Shown piece by piece: positions 1-14,400 of a DNA stretch of 64,000 nt. The notes beneath the pieces were generated by a model, which was not told where the DNA came from, made no database searches, and saw nothing but the letters and a program-made list of their open reading frames with translations. Numbering within the stretch: the first letter of the stretch is position 1; every line of letters starts with the position of its first letter. Source of the stretch: Prosapia bicincta (taxonomy: Eukaryota > Arthropoda > Insecta > Hemiptera > Cercopidae); the NCBI GenBank assembly GCA_036971475.1, contig JBAIZL010000428.1, positions 1,009,501-1,073,500 of the forward strand, in the 5' to 3' direction. Position numbers and translations under genes: made by a program.

Positions 1-369
1 TATTTCTAAGATCTCTTGGGTGAAGTTCAAAATACTCCTGTAAGTTCTAGCCAAGGAATGAGCCTCAAAAGAATCTCGCATGGCCATCGCCTATCTAAGC
101 TTTTTTTTTAACTCCTTGCCCTTGAGTGGTTTTCATTTCCTGCTATGAAAGTAAGTTGATATTCCTAACTCTTTATGATGGTTGAAAATAGTGAACGACC
201 AATTTGTCATAAAGGTCTAGTTTCTCCACAGATTTCTCTCTTGTGACTCTTTGTATTGATGATGAAAGAGAACACGAACTTTTATTATACAGGCATCACA
301 CATTCTTTTTAGTTGAAGATTAAAGGGGTCTAGGATTGATCATGATAATTCCAATTGTTGGTTCACAAA
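1..369. other. No gene seen
   Basis: AT-rich DNA left of the first transposon. The - strand has about 30 open codons near 1-100, but no start, splice site or motif supports a gene. Upstream ADAMTS exons are not visible here. Confidence 0.4.
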
Positions 370-371
370 TA

Positions 372-2607
372 CAGTAAAACCTCGAATAACCGTCACTCTT
401 TAAACTGTCAGTTTCTCTTAACCATCATTGCTGTAATAACACAATAATACTGTAATAACAAAGTGCATTAAAACTTTAGCTGCCATCTCGGGGAAATTGA
501 CCGGATGCCGAAGCCAACGACGGCCAGTAGGCTGAATCGAATACCGCCGGGCCACTTGGCCCGATATTGTTGTCTAGTAGCATTTAGTGTTTATTCGTAC
601 TACTCAACCGGTGTTGCTACTTTTGGAAAAATGAATGCACAGTATTAAACAACAAGCTTCACACTACTTATAATTACTATGATTTTTGTTTGATAGATAA
701 ATGCCCATGGCATTATAAACATGATGTTATTCTAGGAGCTTTATGTCGGGAGTAACAAACAACTCACTTATTTGTTAACAATTTTAGTGAAGTTGAGTTG
801 ATTATTTCAACCAAAAAAATTGGTTCATTGAAAAAAGTTTACCTTTATATACTTTAATAATAACATAAACTATTTTTTGTGATGTATTATATTGATTTTC
901 ACTATTGCTTTCAAAATTTCACAAAACCTAAAATTTAAGTCAGAAATATTGGCTAAATATTTATTTGTAAAATAATTCTTAAGAAACAGACTTAGTTGGA
1001 GTTAAGTACAAACATTGATACACTTTGATAATCTCATCCTTACTAGGAAGTAAATTATAACGTAAATTCCTTATTTCGTTTTAAAACTTATGCTTGTTAT
1101 TAATCTTGGACAGTATTTATCGGATTTGAAGAATTACTTATCAGAGAGAGTATATGTTTACACTTCTGTTCTATATACAAAATACAGTAAACTCTCGATT
1201 ATCCGTGGACGGATTAACCGATTTGTGGATTATCCGGGGTCTGCCATTGTTTTACAAACATCCAATTTATATTCCAATCATATTCATATTAAACACAATT
1301 TCCAAACGGTGAATTACGACGTAAATACATATAACGCTTAATAGAAGTTAAGATGAAGGGAATAGATATGTAAATATGTACGTACTAATTTTTACATTGA
1401 AAGGGAAGCATCCTGACGCGGGCCACAGAAATAAAAGGGGCGAGCAGGCTACTGTATATAAGAGACAATGACAAAATGCTTGGACGCCCGAAAACTTAAT
1501 GTGTATCATAAGATTGTAAACAAATGTCAACTAATCTCAGCTATAAATAGTCTAGGACGTGACATATGCATTATCCATGTCTGTCATATATATTATCCAT
1601 CTTTATGCTTTGTGACACATGTGAAACAAGTAGACATTGCGCGACAAAATGGTTCTCAAGAAACTTAGATCGCACATTAAAGCTAAATCAATGCTCACAA
1701 AAAAAGACGAAAGTGACAGATTTTTTTGTTAAAAAGTGAAAGTATTATGTGTAAAGGAAATTACATATGTACATACATACTTACTTTTGACATATACTTA
1801 TGTACGTATTGTAAATAGTTAGACATATAAATGTACATGTTATAATCCGTCAAATTCATCGACATTTTAAATTATTTTCTGTATTTATTTTGTCCTCTGA
1901 AGATTATTTGTGAATTGCATTAACCGGGGCGTTATTTGTGTAACTTATGGTATAATAATCGATTATCGATCGTTTTGCGTATTCTTTGTTCATAGCGGAT
2001 TATCCGGGGAATACGTTATCCGGCGTTGCCAGGCCACCCTATTCCATGGATAATCGGGAGTTTACTGTACTTATAAACTCACAAATGAATGACATGTGGC
2101 CATTTTACGTGTCTTGGTGATATGTGCCAAAACACTTTCTCACCAGTCAATTGGTCCGAACAGTGTTTTTATAAATATTATGATAAGAAACATATTTTTG
2201 TACTTTGATATGATAGGGGAACTAGGAATAAGTACACATTATTTTAAAAAAAGCTTAAAATATTTTGGCAGTTCTCTGGGAAAACGTTAAAGTGTTAAGG
2301 TGCATTGATGCGTTAGCTTTATTAAGCAACATGAACTATTTCACCTGTTTGTTTATATTACTGTACATTATTTTGCCACATTTGTAGCTACTGTGCGGAT
2401 CTTTTTATCATGTAATACAAATTTATTTGTTATTACAATCATGTTTATTATTTTTTTTGCTCCAAAATATATTAGGACTTACATTACTGTGAGAGTGATA
2501 TCTGTTTTTAATATAATTGATTAAGGTTAAGTTGGACAGTGTTTTTGTTATCCGTCTATTCGCTATAACCACGGTTCCAGTGATGAAGGTTATTCAAGTT
2601 TTAACTG
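372..2607. mobile_element. Non-autonomous pogo/Tigger-like DNA transposon
   Basis: Starts CAGTAAAACCTCGAATAACC and ends in the imperfect inverted copy (reverse strand CAGTTAAAACTTGAATAACC). It is flanked on both sides by TA (370-371 and 2608-2609), the target duplication of the Tc1/mariner/pogo superfamily. No transposase reading frame survives inside, and a second element of similar design sits within it at 1185-2067. Assignment to pogo/Tigger rests on the CAGT ends and TA sites and is inference. It lies to the left of the first visible ADAMTS exon. Confidence 0.7.
1185..2067. mobile_element. Pogo-like MITE nested in the larger element
   Basis: The ends are CAGTAAACTCTCGATTATCC and, on the reverse strand, CAGTAAACTCCCGATTATCC, one mismatch in 20. 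TA flanks both sides (1183-1184, 2068-2069). The 883-bp element has no transposase ORF, so it must have been mobilised in trans. The near-identical ends suggest it is younger than its host element. Confidence 0.8.
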
Positions 2608-2821
2608 TAAGTATATAATATATTACACTATAGAGGATAGGTCAGAAAGGACTTTTTACTTTGAAAATTCATATAAATTTATTAAATTGAGTTACAGAAT
2701 TGATAAAGGCGTTTTTGTATTAAACACTTCTTGTTTGACTCAAATAGTATTTTGAAGGATTTAAGAACTTTCATATGATATAGAATTGTATTAATATGAC
2801 TTAAAGGTTATTATAAAAATC

Positions 2822-4027
2822 TCATTTATGTTTACAACGCCCATTGGTGATCAAGCAAGCGTCCCACAGGAAATGAATTTCTTGCCACACTCGTTCTAGC
2901 AAATCAAGCGTAACTTCTGCAACTGAAGTGAAGGTTCTGCTTCTAAGAAGTTCTTTACAAGACCAAGATTTGATGGTCTGGTAAAGGTGGGACAAACCTT
3001 TAATGAAACTCCAGACAAATAAATCTATAGGTGTCAGGTTAGGAAGTGAGGAGACCATTTAGTTGGACCTGCAAGACTAATCTACTAACATGGGAAGCAA
3101 CTATTTAGGTAATCCTGAACTTCTGTGAATACATGAGGGGATCTACCAACTTTTTAATGCTAAAAAGCCCCATCTTCATCTAATGAAGTATTAAATTGTT
3201 CTCCAACATGTCAAACTTAAACGACACATTTTTTTCCATGAAGAAAAAGGCCCAAATACTTTAAATTTACTGATTACACAAAATATATTCACTTACACTT
3301 TTAAAAAATGTTTTAACTTGCCTATAGTAGCACTTACTTTGCTTGTTGAGGACGGCCGTTACGGAAGATGTGTCCCTTTGTCAACTCAGACCGTAACTGA
3401 TCTCAAGGTTTACAGACGTTAACAAGCAAAGTAAGTGCTACTATAGGCAAGTTAAAACATTTTTTAAAAGTGTAAGTGATTACTAGTAGCTAACGCGAAG
3501 ATGGAATCAACAAATGTAAATATATTCACTTTTAGGCTGCCACAAATGTGTTCAAGGGCTTCATTTTTCTTCCCCTGATATTGCAATTGATATGTGAAAC
3601 ACAGATTCATTGCTGAAGATTATTTTGTTCAGGGATATCTTCTTCTATGTGATCTAACATTTTTGCATGATATTCTCTAAAAGACAACTTTATATAAACC
3701 AGTAATTTTGTATAATTGTAAGTCTGTTTGGTAATAAATTTTAATCTTTACATAAAACTCGCCAAACTATATTTTGTGAAATCTGAGTTTCCGAGAAGCA
3801 CCCCACATTGACGTTTTTGGACTAAGAGAAAATCTTTCTTCAACCTGTTGTACAACAGCATCAGCAATTTTATGGTAATCTGGTGATTTCACAAGAGAAG
3901 CAGAACAACAAAACTCATCAAAGGTTTTATAGCAACTGTAAATTGTATGATTGTTAAGAGGGTCTTTTTCAAATTTGGTATAAGCCTTATGCTGAACAAT
4001 GGATGTCAATTTTGTTTCATGAAACAA
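2822..4027 (-). pseudogene. Degenerate IS630/Tc1-type transposase
   Basis: The - strand carries two coding-like islands. The upstream island (3767-4027) ends in a helix-turn-helix-like stretch containing ERFSLSPKTSMWGASRKLRF, as at the N-terminus of insect IS630/mariner-like transposases. The downstream island (2822-3058) contains LPNLTPIDLFVWSFIKG, matching the family's conserved (S/L)PDLTPLDFFLWG block near the last catalytic residues, then a C-terminal tail with ACLITNGRC. Several stops, frame changes and a foldback insertion separate them. The family is recognised by motif resemblance only; the copy cannot make an active enzyme. Confidence 0.6.
3290..3478. repeat. Perfect foldback, 58-bp arms
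   Basis: Bases 3290-3347 are the exact reverse complement of 3421-3478, a 58/58 match, with a 73-bp centre. The centre contains GGACGGCCGT and a block shared with partial copies near 13.6, 25.9, 40.5 and 58.2 kb. Read on the - strand, the block has a degenerate hammerhead layout (CTGAG..TTGA, a TCCC-type hairpin, then a GAAA equivalent that is GTAA here). It is inserted in the decayed transposase. Confidence 0.8.
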
Positions 4028-4306
4028 TAACTCACACCAAAAACCATTAAAATATTCAACTTGACAATGTCAATGCTGGTGCTAGCACTGATGAGATATG
4101 GTACTATGTCAGTCAAACAAGAAGTGTTTTGATAGGAAATAAAACTTCCGATTCTGTAAGTTATATCTACAAATTTCTGTATAGTTCTAATTGTAAAATC
4201 GTTTTTTGGATTTAGTGAGTGAGCTAAACTAGAAGTGTTTTTATACAAAATAACACGTCTACCAATTATGTAACACAATTTTAAAAAATTATATGAATTT
4301 TCAAAG

Positions 4307-4307
<1 letters not shown>

Positions 4308-4341
<34 letters not shown>
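4308..4341. repeat. (AT)n microsatellite
   Basis: Pure AT dinucleotide tract abutting the right end and TA target site of the long-TIR transposon. Confidence 0.9.
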
Positions 4342-4346
<5 letters not shown>

Positions 4347-4902
4347 CCTTTGTGAGTTAGATATTTGTTCTTGTAAAAAACAAGCAGGAAGTATAACCTA
4401 GATGGGATTCATCTATAAAAATTCAGAGAGAGAAACAATAATGGAGCTTGCATAATTGAGCTCAGAAAAGGGGGGAGCTCTTGTATCTGTATATCTTGAA
4501 TCTGGTTACAAGATTTTCCTATCCTAGCTCTTGTAAAAAACGGCTACTGCCTATCTTTCATGTTATCATCAACTTGATTTTGATTTTAGCATATATAAAT
4601 ATCATTATTATAAATTGTATTACAGAGTTCTGGGGATTTTGCCCCTGCCCTTCTTCCAGCAAGCTCTTTGGGCTAAGGATGACATTTAATTATTTTGTAA
4701 AAATTCTTTAAACTTTTATATTTTGAAGAGTATTAAACTTTATTTTGTGTTATTCATTCGGTTAGGATGGGAATTGTGATAACATTTGTTAAACTATTTT
4801 TAAACCAATTTATCAACTTTCTTAATTATAAAACTATTTGTTTTTGTCTATTATTTATTTTGTATACTGCTAATTTATGGCTTTTGTTCTTTCAATTTAA
4901 AG

Positions 4903-5007
4903 AAAGATGACAGAGTTTGTGCACAACTATTTTGTTTCGATGCTTCTTCAGGCTACTGTGTTGCTTATAGGCCAGCGGCTGAGGGCTCAGTGTGTGGTGA
5001 TGGTCAG
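4903..5007 (+). CDS. ADAMTS exon: cysteine-rich domain, part 1
   Basis: Acceptor AG at 4901-4902 and donor CAG|GTTAGT. The 35 codons include CAQLFCFDASSGYC and PAAEGSVCGDGQ, matching the ADAMTS pattern C..L(W/F)C......C....P.ADGT.CG. An alternative acceptor at 4905-4906 would trim four bases, and reading frame favours 4903. Starts and ends in phase 0. Confidence 0.75.
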
Positions 5008-8000
5008 GTTAGTATTATTTTATACTGTTTTCCAGCATTACTTCTTTCTTTTATAATTATACAAAAAAGAATAATCATTGCCACATCTTTTAAAAATCAT
5101 TTACTTGTCAATATTTGTTTAAAACTTTAAGTAAAGTTTTTTGAAACTGCCTGATATACACAACACCTTGTCAATGAAGCTTTTTATTAAGGTGACAAGT
5201 GACATTATACTGAAGTAATTTTAATACTGACGTCCAATATTTATACGTAATATTAATAGAAGCTAATACAATGGTCTATGAGAGTACCTTTCTTAGCTAA
5301 CAAGTTGTTACATATAGTTGAGTTTTAATCTTTCAATTTTTTGGTTTGAAACAAATGGTAACTCATTGCCAGTTAAAGTAAGGAAAAAACTAGATCTCGG
5401 GCCAAATTAAGTGTACACCCAGCTAAAACAAGTGCAAAGTCCAGTTTCTTTTTGCGCAAAGAGCAAGAAGATTAAGGGTTTTCAAAAGTATATGCAAACA
5501 TAGGAAATGTACAAAAATTGTAAGTTATAACACCAACACCTTCATGTGTCTGTATTGCATTTATTGTATTGAATGTTAGAATAATAGACTTACCTTAGTA
5601 AAAATAGTACTGAAGTCTTACTTCAAAATATAGCTGAATATTTACTTCAAAATATAAATGATGATTTATTATAAAAGAGAGAGTGTGAGATAGATTAGTG
5701 ATAAAATCATATGTAGGAGAAGTGGTAGCAAATATTAGTAGTGGTGTTTTTGGAGTACTTATTTACAGTCAGTTTAATTTATTATTATTTTAAAAACTTA
5801 AATAAAGCTTATATATCATAATAACATTTTAGGTTTGCAACAATGGGCGGTGTGTAGCAGAACATGAGAATATAATTCCAGATTACTCTCAGAACACGCC
5901 AGCATATCTCAGACGAAGTGACGGGGACACTGCTGCGACACAGACACGCCCTTTCTATTCACAACCTTTAAATTCTACTACTCAGAGGTGAAGGCTCTTC
6001 TTCAAGTAAAATAATCATCACAGTTCCTAAATTTGAGTGTTTTTTTAGATAAATTTAATTATTTTAATGAATAATTGAATTGATAGTAGTTGACAATTTT
6101 TGTTATATTTCCGATATTTTCATTAATTCAGATTTTATTTAATTTTTTTAACATGCTACGGTTACTGTTAATGCTATTAAATGACTCACACCATCATGTT
6201 TCTCCATTGCTTCCAGAAACAATAATAATATTCTTGCTCTTAGTCCCATTTCAAGTTACGTTTTATTTTCTTATCCATCAAGACTATCCAAAAAATATAC
6301 AAACTTCTCAAATATGGTGGTTATAATGTAATATTAAGAACTATTTAACTTGTGTATAGCCTGAGGGATAATGACCTACCAGTACTTATATAAATTTCAA
6401 GTTGTGCTTACTGTGTCAGTTGTATGTCATGGATGATGCAAGGCATTTCTTCAACTTTCTGTATTAGTAAAATATTAATTGTTGGTAATCTGTTCTTCTT
6501 CATGATTACTGGAAAATTAAGCAAATGATTGCTGATAAATTTAATCTAGGTATATCAATGTTAAACACAATACGGTATTAACTGAACATTTGAGCTTAAA
6601 AAAAACTATACAAAAATTGTGCCAAAGTTGCTGATGCCGGTTCAAGAGTAGAGAAGGGTTTTAATATTTAGTTGAAAATGATAGTAAATTCTTAAATAGG
6701 ATGATCACTTAAGATGAATCATAGTTTTACAAGTATGATTTTTTTCACACACTTTTTAAACCTAAATGCTTAGTTTGAATGTACTGTTGATTTACGTAAA
6801 ATACATTCATCAGCAATTATTGTTCTCAGTAATTAGTAAGGACAAGGGATTACACATGACCAATGTTTCCATTCATTTGAAGATCATCCTAGCTCATATT
6901 AACCCTGGAATCTTCTCTGACATCTTTTAAACTGCTTAATCTTACTAAAAACAGATGTTTTAGAGCATTATCACTGAAATCAGCCCTCAACATATGCTAA
7001 TTTCTTGATTGATCTAAATTTTGATGAAGAGTATGACAAGCACATTAAAAACAAACAAAACTGACACATTATGGACACCTTGGCTTTTATTGATGATTAC
7101 TTAAATGCTGATGCTTCATAAGCTCTCAGACCACATGCGAGCTAGATATATACATTATGGTGGGATTTATATATCATGTCTTACCTGCAATGTTAGACCA
7201 GTTGTATTTATTATACAGACCTCTTTAGGTAAATATCTTCATATATGACCACTTTAGAGATCAGTTTCATCAAAGAAATGAAATCCTACACACGATTCAT
7301 GATTTTTTTTGTACATTTCTGACCATGAGAGTTTTATATCTCTACCTTAATCAAATTTTATATTTACTACCTGGTATCTATCTTTCGTAAACAACTATAG
7401 TAAAAATGAAAAATACCTCCATTAAAATTACTCTCAATAATACTATGGTTTTACTATACTACTACAATAGCTCCCTTAACCTATACTATGAAAGTAAATT
7501 TAACAATATTTAAAAAGTACCTGAGTGAATAGGTAATTGCTTACTTGATGACATGTCTCAAAACATTCGATCCCTTTACGAAGCTAACCCTTGGTTACGT
7601 ATGGAACCAAAAGGAACTAATGTTTTGAAACGCATCAGCAAGTAAGCAATTACGTATTCACTTAGTTAAGTACTTTTTTAATATAGTTTAATCAGTGAAT
7701 CAAGATGATTACATCAAGCAACTTCAGTAAATTTAGCCTCAAAAACTCAATAGTTTTTGAGTAGAGTAAATGTGGTTTGTACAAAAATTGTAGAACTCGT
7801 GTAACTATTGACATATAGTTTTATGAGCTATCAAAAGTGACGTTCAAAAGTAATAAAAACCTTTTAAATAAACTGTTACTGTTTACTACATTTATTAAAT
7901 GCTCTTCTAATCAAAAAGTTATAGACATTTTTAGAGAAAATACAATTTTTAATATGTTTTTATTAAATTCAAGGTTATACACGATTATATTGGTGTTTCA

Positions 8001-8097
8001 AATGCTATAATACATTTTGCATTATACAATTCATAACCTTTTTCATTTCCTACTATTAGTTCACATTTTCTTTATATATATATTGTTCATATTTTCA

Positions 8098-8176
<79 letters not shown>

Positions 8177-8342
8177 TTGGTTGGTAAAGATTATTTAGAT
8201 TTTTTGGACTAGGAGACTGACAGACTTACCTTGGTAAGAGTCCACACTGTAGTCTTGAAATAGAAACACATAAAAGCACTTAAACAATGATATATTTCAA
8301 CCACACAGTGGTCTTTGTCAATCGAAGAGAAAACACAAAAAG

Positions 8343-8402
<60 letters not shown>

Positions 8403-11400
8403 ATAAAAATACATTTTATTTGTCCACTCAAGTTCAAATAAATTTTTTTAAATTTGTAGTCGACACTTGATGTTAATACAGTTTTTTTCAAATAATAATT
8501 CATTAAATACATTTTAAAAATTTGATGCCATTTGACATCTATGCAGTAGGTTGGATTCGAACTGTAGGACTCCACCATTGTGTGCTTGAAATCGACCAAT
8601 CAATATATATATATATATGGTTGTGTGTTTGTCTATGTATATGAAAATACATATGTACTATATGTATGAAAATTTATAGAATACACTAGTAGTAGTGGTT
8701 TAATTGTAATTATTTAATAAGAAGTGACTCAAATAAAATTTTTCTTTGTTGATATAAGTAGGAAGTAATTTAAGTATTTTTTTTTAACTGGTTTTAATGT
8801 ACAATGAAATCTACCAAACCATTAATAAATCCCTAAAACCAAATGGCATTTATTAATAACATTGTTTATGAAATTTATATAATGTGATATTATATTAAGT
8901 ATATATTTTAAATATCATGTGATTTTGAGCTTTTATTTTCAGCTCATCATCATATATTACCACAGTTGCTTGGATTTATTGATTTAACCACAAAATCTAG
9001 TTATTAAGCTTATATTGCATTATTTAACTAATGAAAATCTAATAAGTCGGTGTATTATAACAAAATCTAGATGAAAAAGAAAATTCTTTACAATTTACTT
9101 ATAAAAGTACTGGGCATAAGGAATTAAATAGTTTGCTTATGAAGCAAAATCACAGTATTTTATATTTCCAGGTATAGAGAACAAAACTTTGTAATTTAAA
9201 TGTGTTTAAGAGCAAGACTAGTCAAATAGAATATGAAAAAGTTGATCAATTATGTGGAGTTACTTTAGTTTAGGTGCAAAACTAAATCAGTTTTTGCCTT
9301 TTTGATATAAAGAGCCAATTCATTGTGTCAGAAGAAATCAGCATCAATTTTGAATCTAAGTCTTCTTCCAGGACTAGTTTGTGAGAAATACACACATATA
9401 AATGTTGATTCATTTTTTTAATATGACTGCATCTAAACTTATTTTGAGAGTTTAGCAATTTAGCCGCTTCCTTCTCAATATACGCACTGAATCGCTGCCC
9501 AGAACCTATGAAGGATGTTAAAAAAGTATTGTGAATGAATTTTTATAGCTGCTGATGCTACACCCATATGACGTAATTTGTCTAGCAGCTTGATCTGTTG
9601 AGAAGGGAGCAACAAGTTTCAACACGCTGGAGCTTGTCAGTCAACTGCCAAAGCCTCTAGAGTGAGGTCATGTTTATCGTGTCTGTTGTGTACCATGGAT
9701 TTCAAACAGCGCATTAACATTAAGTTTTGTTTTAAGTTGCAAATAAATGCCAAAGGAGTTCATGAAATGTTAAAATCTGTATATGGCGAAATACGGTAAC
9801 TCTGAAGACTGTGTAAAAGTGATATGACCGATTTAAAAGTGGACATGAGTTGGTTGAAGACAAGCAGTGTTCGGAATGTCCAATAACCTCAAAAACAGAC
9901 GACAATGTGCAAAAATGGAATCAATTGTTCGTTCAAACAAGGCAAACGGCTATTTAAGAGCTATTGGAAGATTTGAACATCTCGTATGGTTTTGCTGAAA
10001 GCATTTTAACCAATAATTTGCAAATGAGACGAGTAATTGCAAAATTTATTCACAGACTTTTGAGTGATGAACAGAAGGAAACACAGAGTTGAAGGATCAT
10101 CTTCAAGCAGATCTGCACTTCATGGCCAAAATTGTAACTGGAGATGAAAGTTAGGTCTATGGACATGACCTTGAGACCAAAATACAGAGTTCCCAATAGA
10201 AAACCAGTGCATGTCATTCAAAATCGAACATGAGGGTCATGCTAATTGTTTTTATCGATAGTGAGGGCATAGTGCATTCAGAGTTCATTCCAAGGGGAAC
10301 AAATGTGAACTCTGAATTTTATAAGGGTGTACTGCGACCTTTGCAAAACTACATATGAAGAGAGAGACCAGAAATATGGGCTTTTTCTTCATCACAACAA
10401 TTTGTCGTGTAACACTTCGGTTCTCATTTGCGAGTTTTTGACTGAAAAAAGTGTTCTTGTCAGTCTACATCTGCCATACTCACCCAATTTAGCACCATGC
10501 AACTTCTGGCTCTACCTAAAAATTAAAACTGTGCTTAAAGGAAAACGTTTTGACATCATTTCTAACATTGAGAAGGCCACGAACAAGCAGTTAAATACAA
10601 TTCCGAAAGAACCCTTCCAGAAATGTTTCCAGATATGGATTCAATGTTGGAATAAGTGCATTGCCAGCAAAGGACAGTACTTTGAAGGAGATTAAATAGA
10701 ATTCGATGTACATTTATTAGTTTTTGAAATACAAACTTATTCACCGTATTTTTTGATCAGAAAGATATCTTGACAGAGTATGTCTTTTGGAAATTTCTGA
10801 AATAACTGATTTGTCAGTGTATTAATTCACAATTTATATACCCCTCCCCCGTTTGGACTTATTAGGCTTGAGATAACTTAAAGGACTGAAAAGAGACCCT
10901 AGGAAACCTGGACTTTAATTTGTGAGACAGGTGGGAATTTCATATTTAAACTGATAAATAGTTCATATTTACAAAATTGGCCATTAACTATGTAATTCCA
11001 AGGTCTATAAACATTATACTTAAGTACATGAAGTTTTTATGATGAGTTCCCAATAACACTCCAGTTCTCCCGGTTTTCATATAATGTGTTCATTATTTTA
11101 TGATAGACAGCCTCCTTAGTGTTATTTATTTAACAGAGTGAATTTATTTTTGGAGTTTCTAATTTCTAGCTTTTTTAATTTGTGTTACCATCTGCCAAAA
11201 GATTAATAGATTTTTTTTTAATAAACAGATTTCTAATTTTGAACAAAAATATTTTTTTTGAAACATTTGTTTTTCAGTAAAATAACCAACATTTACTTAA
11301 CTTTAGCATCATATGTAAAAGCAGATTACTATTTGATGTGCCCTAATTATAAGTACTTTCAATTTTATTAAGTTCGCTATTTGAAAAATAAATGTGTTGT

Positions 11401-14400
11401 AAATGCTTCGACCAATTCATAAATAGTTTTTGTTTATAAATATTATCTTTAATATTTCAAGGTAAGTTTGATTTTAGTCTAAGTAACCAATGGATTAAGT
11501 ATTATGTTATGGTGGATGGATGCACAGAAGTAGAAATTTGGTTGCTTTTGCCACATGTAGATATTTGTTGGTGTGTATTAGTAGAATATTGGAATGGTTT
11601 GATTGGTTATGGAGTATTTATGCAGAAACCAAAAATAGTATTAAAAGCATGTATTAATGGAGAAAAGAAAGTAAATTGTTACATTTGTTTTGCTAGAAAC
11701 AATTTTATTTACTTGTGTTTTATGAATTTAAATAAAATGATTATTGTAGGTTTTAAACATTTTTTAAAATAATTCCTATAATACCAGATTTAATTTTTAT
11801 CATTCTAATGGATTAAGTTCATTTCAGAAAAAAACATTAATTAAAAATATATTTTATTGAACACAATACTATATATTTTAAACAATTTATTAGTATTTAA
11901 TAGCATAGTTTTTAAACTAAATAATTTTAAAGTAATAAATCAAAATTTGGGGTTATTAATTTATGTAAATTTAATCTTGAATTCTGTAAATATTCTATTT
12001 GTGGACGTTAGAAGTAGAAAAGTAATTCTTGTATATTTCAACCAATTAGGTCCGAGTGGGAAGAGTTCTGGAGAACAGCCAATGCAACAGAATCTACTTA
12101 TCAAACTAGCACTACTACGATAAGACCTTATTATCAGTATTTCACAACAACAACATCTACATACAAACAAAATGATTATTACAGTACAACACGTAAATCA
12201 TACACGACCAAAAATCCATACAATTTTAATAACTATTATAATAAAAATGTGTATACTACCACCACAAAAAATCCATATGATGAATTCAACAAACGATACA
12301 CAACTACAAAAAATCCCTATGATTATAAATACAAAACTACAACAAAAACACCATACAATTACAAATATACATCAGGTAAAACAACTAAAAATGTTTATGC
12401 AGAATATAACAGTAGAGTTTCAAGTACTACCAAAAGTCCTTATCAATACAATTTTAATAAATATGCAACATCTAAAAATCCATATCAACCATACACGACT
12501 GCAAAGTCATACACAACGCAAAAAACTGGTAAGTCAGAATTTTTCGTGTTTAATGGAAAGAATTTCAATTAACAAAATTTCTGATTCAAGGATTCAGTTC
12601 TATTTCTTCAACGACTATCTTTGTCATGCGATCATTCATTATATATTTGTTTAAAAAATCTCGCATCATGCAATTCATAACATTTTTTAATGTACAATAT
12701 TTCTTTAACTTGCGACACCAGTTTTCTTACAAACTAACATTTAATTTATTTTTAGCAATGGTTATATTCATTAATAATTCAAAATGATTAATTTAAATTT
12801 TGTCAAATATTTTAAATCTACTTTGTCATTTCCTTGCTTATTTGTAGTTTTTGTAAACCAATAATGAAATTTTATCTTGCATAAAGTTTTTGATTATGTT
12901 TAAATAATTCTATTATAATTCTGAATGTTTATGAAAAAATAGACATATTTTTCTAATTTAATCTAAAAGTAAACAAAAAACATATAATAATCTGGTTTAT
13001 TATTTAATTTTTTTTTAAAATCTGATTCAAATAGTAAAAAAATGTAGTTTTTTCCTGTAGTTCCTTTTTGAGTGACAGCAATTTTATAGTTTTCTCAGAA
13101 CTATTCATACTCCATTTTCTTTACTTAAAATGTTCTGAACTAAAAGTATTAATGTTTTTCCCTATAGCAATAATGAACGTGAGATTGGTTTTATAAAACC
13201 TGTTGCCTCTTTCTAGTGACTACTAATTTTATAATAGATTTTCTATACCTACTTTGAATCTACGTGAGACTCCAGTTCCACAATCAATGTTTTCAAATCT
13301 GCTTATTCATTTTATTATAAATGATGCAGCTGATGTTTGTTCTTTAAAAAGATATTCACTATCTTCTTAATAATATAGTATCTACAGAATCTGTGCTCCT
13401 CTTTTGAAAATTTATCCCACGTTCTTCTTGAACAATTTACCTGGTCTCTAAAAATATATGTATAGTTTATACAAATTATTATATTTTTTGTCTTGTATTA
13501 TATTTTTACAAATATTATTTTTCTTTCATTTACATATATGGTAAAAATAGTTGATATGATTTGATTCCATCTTCACCTGAGCTACTAGTTTGTAAGTAAA
13601 ATCACGTGTTCATATGTTATAGCTGTGCATAGTAGCACTTACTTTATTGATTATTGAGAACTGCCCTTTCGGGAGATGTATCGCATTGTCAACTCAGAGT
13701 TGAGTAGAAAATTACAAAACAGCTGTGGGATATACTGAAGTAACTGGCATATTTACATTTTCTGGTTGAGTCTATGCCAAAAATTGTTTAGGTTTTCATA
13801 CCACATCTTCGACAAAAATGTTAAACTAAGAAAATGAAAGTAAATGGTATGCCACCATTTATCAAATATTGTGGGGCATGGTCAAAAAATACAAACAAAA
13901 ATTGACCATTACAATATACAATACAAAAAGATGCAGTACTACATTTCTATAGGAGGGGCTTTACTTTTAAATAAATATGTTTTCTTCTATAAAAATATTT
14001 TTATTGTTTTAGAAAGAATGAAAAACTGTTTAGAAATATATCTAATAACCTTTCTGCAGTTGTTCAACATGTTTATTTTTATATCACAAGTTATGAGTAT
14101 AATATTATCTAAAGATGATCATTGTCTTATAAAAATGTGTAAAGACAAATGTCTAACAAATCTCAAAGTATAATGTGTTTAGTTTGTGAGGAAACTGGTA
14201 TCAAGTTATATTATTTCTTATTTATCATTTATTAATTCATTTCCATTTTCATAAAAATATTTGACACAATTTACATCTTCTAGTATTTAACATTAATTAA
14301 AAATAACCAAAACACATATTGAGGTACTTTCTTTACTGTAAAAATCATCCATCCTTTTCTGATAAAAAAAAGCGACAAATCAGAAATCTAGGGTACATGA

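Larger units (their letters stand above)
2659..4306 (-). mobile_element. DNA transposon with ~90-bp terminal inverted repeats
   Basis: The left end (about 2659-2745) and the reverse complement of the right end (about 4220-4306) align over roughly 90 bp, both beginning CTTTGAAAATTCATATAA. TA flanks each side (2657-2658, 4307-4308), so this is a Tc1/mariner-superfamily element. A decayed transposase lies inside on the - strand (2822-4027), interrupted by the perfect hairpin at 3290-3478. The part near the right end that reads as a 90-residue ORF is mostly inverted repeat, not a gene. Confidence 0.75.
5988..12049. other. ADAMTS intron with repeats
   Basis: A 6-kb AT-rich intron. It holds a foldback at 7506-7683, two long (AT)n tracts near 8.1 and 8.4 kb, and a dead mariner at 9695-10695. 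The short ORFs at 6.1-6.3 and 11.5-12.1 kb look like chance frames. Confidence 0.7.
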
